In this document: one piece after another, positions 8,148 through 10,578 of the stretch
Position numbering within the stretch: position 1 is the first letter of the stretch
Layout: the number at the start of each line of letters is the position of its first letter
Origin: Actinomycetota bacterium
GTDB lineage: Bacteria > Actinomycetota > Acidimicrobiia > Acidimicrobiales > AC-25
Length of the DNA: 10,578 nt
NCBI GenBank assembly: GCA_005888395.1
Contig: VAXF01000037.1
Span: forward strand, 10,866 to 21,443
Direction of reading: 5' to 3'
Notes under the pieces: generated by a model
The model's input: only the letters and a program-made list of their open reading frames with translations
Told to the model about the DNA's origin: nothing
The model's database searches: none
Translations under genes and position numbers: made by a program

Positions 8148-8414
8148 TCAGACGGCGACGGAGGACGGAGCGGCGGTGTGGAACAGCGGCGTCGCCGGCG
8201 AGCGACGGTCGTCGTGCCTCCACCCGAGCGGGACCCGGAGGCTCTGCGCGTGCGTTGCACACAACTCGTAGCACGACGGTCGCGGCGCGTGCGGTAGGTC
8301 GTCGAGCCACGCAATGCGCCTCGCGTAGTCGTACGACAGCGATGCGACAGCAACGGACGCGCATCCCGGGCGCGCGCACAACCGAGGGGACGGAAGACGA
8401 TCCACGACGGGCAC
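8148..8414 (-). CDS. DUF3499 family protein (actinobacterial, Rv3258c-like)
   Basis: An 88-residue protein whose core, RLCARPGCASVAVASLSYDY then CYELCATHAQSLRVPLGW, matches what I recall of the actinobacteria-specific DUF3499 family. Cys13, Cys18, Cys52 and His55 (Cx4C and CxxH) look like a zinc site. The tail after residue 70 is low-complexity and unconserved. The start is GTG 8414 or GTG 8405; neither has a Shine-Dalgarno. A TACGGT -10-like element at 8418-8413 would put the transcript start at about the second GTG, so a leaderless 85-residue form is quite possible. In mycobacteria this gene adjoins pmmA; here the phosphomannomutase is four genes away. It is divergent from ftsH and followed by the CPBP gene. 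The molecular function of the family is unknown to me. Confidence 0.83.
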   Translation of the reverse strand: MPVVDRLPSPRLCARPGCASVAVASLSYDYARRIAWLDDLPHAPRPSCYELCATHAQSLRVPLGWRHDDRRSPATPLFHTAAPSSVAV

Positions 8415-8418
8415 CGTA
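8413..8418 (-). promoter_or_regulatory. Candidate -10 element for the DUF3499-CPBP transcript
   Basis: TACGGT on the minus strand fits the actinobacterial TAnnnT -10 consensus and lies 7 bases before GTG 8405, the spacing expected for an almost leaderless mRNA. It overlaps the alternative GTG at 8414. No convincing -35 is visible. Confidence 0.35.
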
Positions 8419-8464
8419 CCCAGCCGGCGAGGTCCCGCGGGGGACCCGATGGGGTCGGCTTTCC

Positions 8465-8470
8465 AGGAGG
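8465..8470 (+). promoter_or_regulatory. AGGAGG upstream of ftsH
   Basis: A perfect AGGAGG lies 8 bases before an in-frame TTG (8479) but 17 bases before ATG 8488. It therefore supports a TTG start if the transcript begins further upstream, and is irrelevant if the TAGCAT promoter is used. Confidence 0.35.
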
Positions 8471-8473
8471 CCG

Positions 8474-8479
8474 TAGCAT
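8474..8479 (+). promoter_or_regulatory. Candidate -10 element for ftsH
   Basis: TAGCAT matches TAnnnT and is 8 bases before ATG 8488, so transcription would start within about two bases of the ATG, giving a near-leaderless message. No clear -35 is visible. It lies in the 73-bp divergent gap shared with DUF3499. Confidence 0.4.
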
Positions 8480-8487
8480 TGAACCCG

Positions 8488-10443
8488 ATGAGTCGTCAAC
8501 CGCGGGAGCCTTCGTCGCCGCGCTCGGGCTCGCTGCGCCCGAGCGACGGCTGGCCACGGTGGATCGTGTGGGTCCTCATCGGACTGCTCGCCGCGGTCCT
8601 CGTCCTGCCAGCGCTGTTCGCGCCCGCCCGGCGCGACCGGATCGACTACGGGACCTTCATCGACAAGGTGGCGGCTCACCAGGTCGCCAGCGTGAAGGTC
8701 AGCAACGAGTCGGGCCACATCACCGGCAGCACCAAGGACGGCAAGTCGTTCGCGACGACGGGTCCGAAGCCGCTCCCCGACGACGACATCAAGCTGCTGA
8801 AGCAGGCCACAAGGGTGGAGTTCGTCGGCCCGAGCTCCAACGTGTGGGGCACCGTGCTCATCTGGGTCCTGCCCCTCGGTCTGTTCATCCTGTTCTGGTG
8901 GTGGATGGGACGTCGGGCACAGGGTCAGATGGCCGGGCTCATGTCGATCGGCCGGTCGAAGGCGAAGGTGTACGCCACCGAGAAGCCGAAGACCACCTTC
9001 GCCGACGTCGCCGGCTACGAAGGCGTGAAACAGGAGATCCAGGAGGTCGTCGAGTTCCTGAAGTCTCCCGGCAAGTTCCGGGAGATCGGAGCGCGCATCC
9101 CCAAGGGGGTGCTGCTCGTGGGCCCGCCCGGCAGCGGCAAGACACTCATCGCGCGCGCCGTCGCAGGCGAGGCGGGAGTGCCGTTCATGTCGGTCACGGG
9201 CTCCGACTTCATGGAGATGTTCGTCGGCGTCGGCGCGTCGCGTGTCCGCGACATGTTCCAGACCGCCCGCAAGCAGGCACCCGCGATCATCTTCATCGAC
9301 GAGATCGACTCGATCGGGCGCAAGCGCGGGGCCGGTCTCGGCGGCGGGCACGACGAGCGCGAGCAGACCCTGAATCAGCTGCTCTCCGAGATGGACGGGT
9401 TCGAGACCACCGAGGGCATCGTGATGATGGCGGCCACCAACCGGCCCGACATCCTCGACCCCGCCCTCCTCCGCCCGGGGCGCTTCGACCGGCAGATCGT
9501 CGTGCCCCTCCCAGACCTCGAGGAGCGGCTACCCATCCTCAAGGTGCACTGCCGTGACAAGAAGCTGTCGCCCGACGTCGACCTCCATCTGGTCGCGCGC
9601 GGCACGCCGGGCATGAGCGGGGCCGACCTTGCCAACCTGGTCAACGAGGCGGCGCTCTTCGCCGTCCGGCGCGGTTCCGAAGTCATCCAGGCGCAGGACT
9701 TCGAGTCGGCGCGAGACCGGGTGATGATGGGACAGCGTCGTGAGTCGATGGCGCTGTCAGAGCGCGAGAAGGAGATCATCGCCTACCACGAGGGTGGGCA
9801 CGCCGTGCTCGCCTACGTGCTCGAGCACGCCGACCCCGTGCACAAGGTGACGATCCTGCCGACGGGGCTCGCGCTCGGGGTCACGCAGCAGCTGCCGCTC
9901 GAGGAACGCCACATCTACCCCCGCGAGTACATCGAGGACTCGCTCGCCGTTCGCCTCGGCGGCCGCTGCGCGGAAGAGCTCGTCTACGGCACGCTCTCGA
10001 CCGGCGCCAACAACGACCTCGTCGGCTGCACGGAGCTGGCCCGCAAGATGGTGCGCGAGTGGGGCATGAGCGAGCGGGTGGGCCCGATGGCATGGGGCTC
10101 GCAGGGCATGGTGTTCCTCGGCGAGGACCTCATGCACACGCGCGACTACAGCGACGAGACCTCACGCGTGATCGACGAGGAGGTCGAGCGCATCCTGCGC
10201 GAGCAGGAGGAGCGGGCGATGAAGGCGTTGCGCGGGCACCGCACCGGGCTCGACGGCGTCGCCCGCAGCCTTCTCGAGAAGGAGACCATCGACGGCGCCG
10301 AGGTGGGCCGGCTCGTCGACGAGGCCGCCGGGCACCGCGTTCGCGCGGAGCCGAGCGGCGCGCTCCACGTGTCGGAGGATCCCACGCTGGGCGCCGACGA
10401 CGTCACCCGGGAGCTGCCCGTCCCACGTCAGGCTCGGGGCTAG
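8488..10443 (+). CDS. ftsH: ATP-dependent zinc metalloprotease FtsH
   Basis: A 651-residue membrane-anchored AAA+ protease that extracts and degrades membrane and soluble proteins as a hexamer. Seen in order: proline/arginine-rich N-terminus; TM1 (about 24-44); extracytoplasmic domain (about 45-120); TM2 (about 122-141); Walker A GPPGSGKT (212-219); pore loop FVG (245-247); Walker B IIFIDEID (267-274); second region of homology ATNRPDILDPALLRPGRFD with arginine fingers Arg332/Arg335; zinc site HEGGH (434-438); and the third ligand Asp510 in STGANND. HEGGH rather than HEAGH is, from memory, normal in actinobacteria. All catalytic residues are present. The C-terminal tail is short next to the longer mycobacterial protein. 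ATG 8488 is chosen because TAGCAT sits just upstream; TTG 8479 (with AGGAGG) and ATG 8449 are in-frame alternatives. The 3' end overlaps a convergent gene by 41 bp. Confidence 0.97.
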   Translation: MSRQPREPSSPRSGSLRPSDGWPRWIVWVLIGLLAAVLVLPALFAPARRDRIDYGTFIDKVAAHQVASVKVSNESGHITGSTKDGKSFATTGPKPLPDDDIKLLKQATRVEFVGPSSNVWGTVLIWVLPLGLFILFWWWMGRRAQGQMAGLMSIGRSKAKVYATEKPKTTFADVAGYEGVKQEIQEVVEFLKSPGKFREIGARIPKGVLLVGPPGSGKTLIARAVAGEAGVPFMSVTGSDFMEMFVGVGASRVRDMFQTARKQAPAIIFIDEIDSIGRKRGAGLGGGHDEREQTLNQLLSEMDGFETTEGIVMMAATNRPDILDPALLRPGRFDRQIVVPLPDLEERLPILKVHCRDKKLSPDVDLHLVARGTPGMSGADLANLVNEAALFAVRRGSEVIQAQDFESARDRVMMGQRRESMALSEREKEIIAYHEGGHAVLAYVLEHADPVHKVTILPTGLALGVTQQLPLEERHIYPREYIEDSLAVRLGGRCAEELVYGTLSTGANNDLVGCTELARKMVREWGMSERVGPMAWGSQGMVFLGEDLMHTRDYSDETSRVIDEEVERILREQEERAMKALRGHRTGLDGVARSLLEKETIDGAEVGRLVDEAAGHRVRAEPSGALHVSEDPTLGADDVTRELPVPRQARG

Positions 10444-10578
10444 AGCCCGGGTAGCGCGCCTCGGCCACCGCGGCCCAGAGATCGGTCGCGGTGGGTGGGC
10501 CCACGAACGAGGCCCGCACCACACCGTCGCGGCCGGCCACGACGATCGTGGGCACGGCCTCGATGCCGTACCGGTCGT
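10403..10578 (-). CDS. Thioredoxin-fold protein, C-terminal fragment
   Basis: The last 57 residues of a gene entering from the right edge: DRYGIEAVPTIVVAGRDGVV, then a glycine turn (FVGPP) and a final helix (TDLWAAVAEARY), ending at TGA 10405-10403. The YGIEAVPT block is the cis-proline loop of thioredoxin-fold proteins, followed by the two terminal strands and alpha helix. The redox CxxC, if present, would lie outside the window, so a disulfide-exchange role is only inferred; a TlpA-like or thioredoxin-domain lipoprotein is equally possible. The final 15 or so residues (SSPEPDVGRAAPG) are unconserved tail. It runs convergently into ftsH and overlaps its last 41 bases. Confidence 0.72.
   Translation of the reverse strand, partial: DRYGIEAVPTIVVAGRDGVVRASFVGPPTATDLWAAVAEARYPGSSPEPDVGRAAPG
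10465..10494 (+). terminator. Hairpin downstream of ftsH, possible terminator
   Basis: Twenty-one bases after the ftsH stop, CCACCGCGGCC (10465-10475) pairs with GGTCGCGGTGG (10484-10494). This gives an 11-bp stem with one G-U pair on the plus-strand RNA and an 8-base loop. There is no U tract. On the minus strand the same position becomes an A-C mismatch, so the structure is better suited to ending ftsH, although it lies within the opposing gene's coding sequence. Confidence 0.4.

Noticed and set aside
8123..8557. N-terminal extension of the CPBP gene
   Set aside because: The added residues are Arg/Ser/Pro-rich, overlap the DUF3499 gene and even the ftsH start on the opposite strand, and show no membrane segment.
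8134..9351. 405-codon minus-strand open frame opposite ftsH
   Set aside because: It is antisense to the conserved FtsH AAA+ domain and crosses the DUF3499 gene in another frame; the translation is Asp/His/Arg-rich with no motif.
9787..9801. HEGGH instead of HEAGH in the FtsH zinc site
   Set aside because: HExxH is intact, and the mycobacterial FtsH also has HEGGH as far as I recall, so this is a lineage trait and not a defect.
10434..10450. Short inverted repeat at the ftsH stop (GGGCT/AGCCC)
   Set aside because: The loop would be only two bases, or the stem only four; the larger stem at 10465-10494 is a better terminator candidate.

Overview
The window is a GC-rich (roughly two-thirds G+C), gene-dense chromosomal segment from an actinobacterium. 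An Acidimicrobiia-like or other deep-branching member of Actinomycetota is the best guess, inferred from composition, frequent GTG starts and gene content. The strongest lineage marker is a DUF3499 protein near a phosphomannomutase, a cysteine-poor Trm112-like protein, a SIS-domain sugar isomerase and S-adenosylhomocysteine hydrolase. From memory, a related set (Rv3258c, pmmA/Rv3257c, Rv3256c, and sahH a few genes on) lies together in mycobacteria. No mobile element, CRISPR array, rRNA or tRNA is visible.

Layout, read along the minus strand from right to left. The 3' end of a thioredoxin-fold gene (10578-10403) converges on and overlaps the end of ftsH, the only plus-strand gene (8488-10443). 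Divergent from ftsH are a DUF3499 protein (8414-8148) and a CPBP intramembrane protease (8122-7427), closed by a hairpin at 7426-7405. After a 101-bp gap containing a sigma-28 (FliA/WhiG)-type promoter (about 7393-7365), a long, tightly packed unit begins. It runs: 62-residue zinc ribbon (7325), 785-residue polytopic membrane protein resembling a GT-C glycosyltransferase (7088), GT2 glycosyltransferase of the dolichyl-phosphate-sugar synthase type (4746), phosphomannomutase/phosphoglucomutase (3966), zinc-less Trm112-like protein (2617), bifunctional phosphoglucose/phosphomannose isomerase (2384), S-adenosylhomocysteine hydrolase (1335), and the first 26 codons of a short-chain dehydrogenase (79). 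The last four junctions are stop/start overlaps of 1-4 bases. No gene-free stretch exceeds 101 bp.

How they may work together (inference). The isomerase supplies mannose-6-phosphate from fructose-6-phosphate and the mutase converts it to mannose-1-phosphate, the precursor of GDP-mannose. The GT2 enzyme could load mannose, or another sugar, onto a polyprenyl phosphate. The GT-C-like protein could use that lipid donor on the outer face of the membrane. This would be a complete sugar-activation-to-export-glycosylation route with a sigma-28-like promoter at its head, which is the most interesting idea in the window. SahH, which recycles S-adenosylhomocysteine after methylation, is coupled to the same unit. 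FtsH and the CPBP protein are separate membrane-protein quality-control or processing functions.
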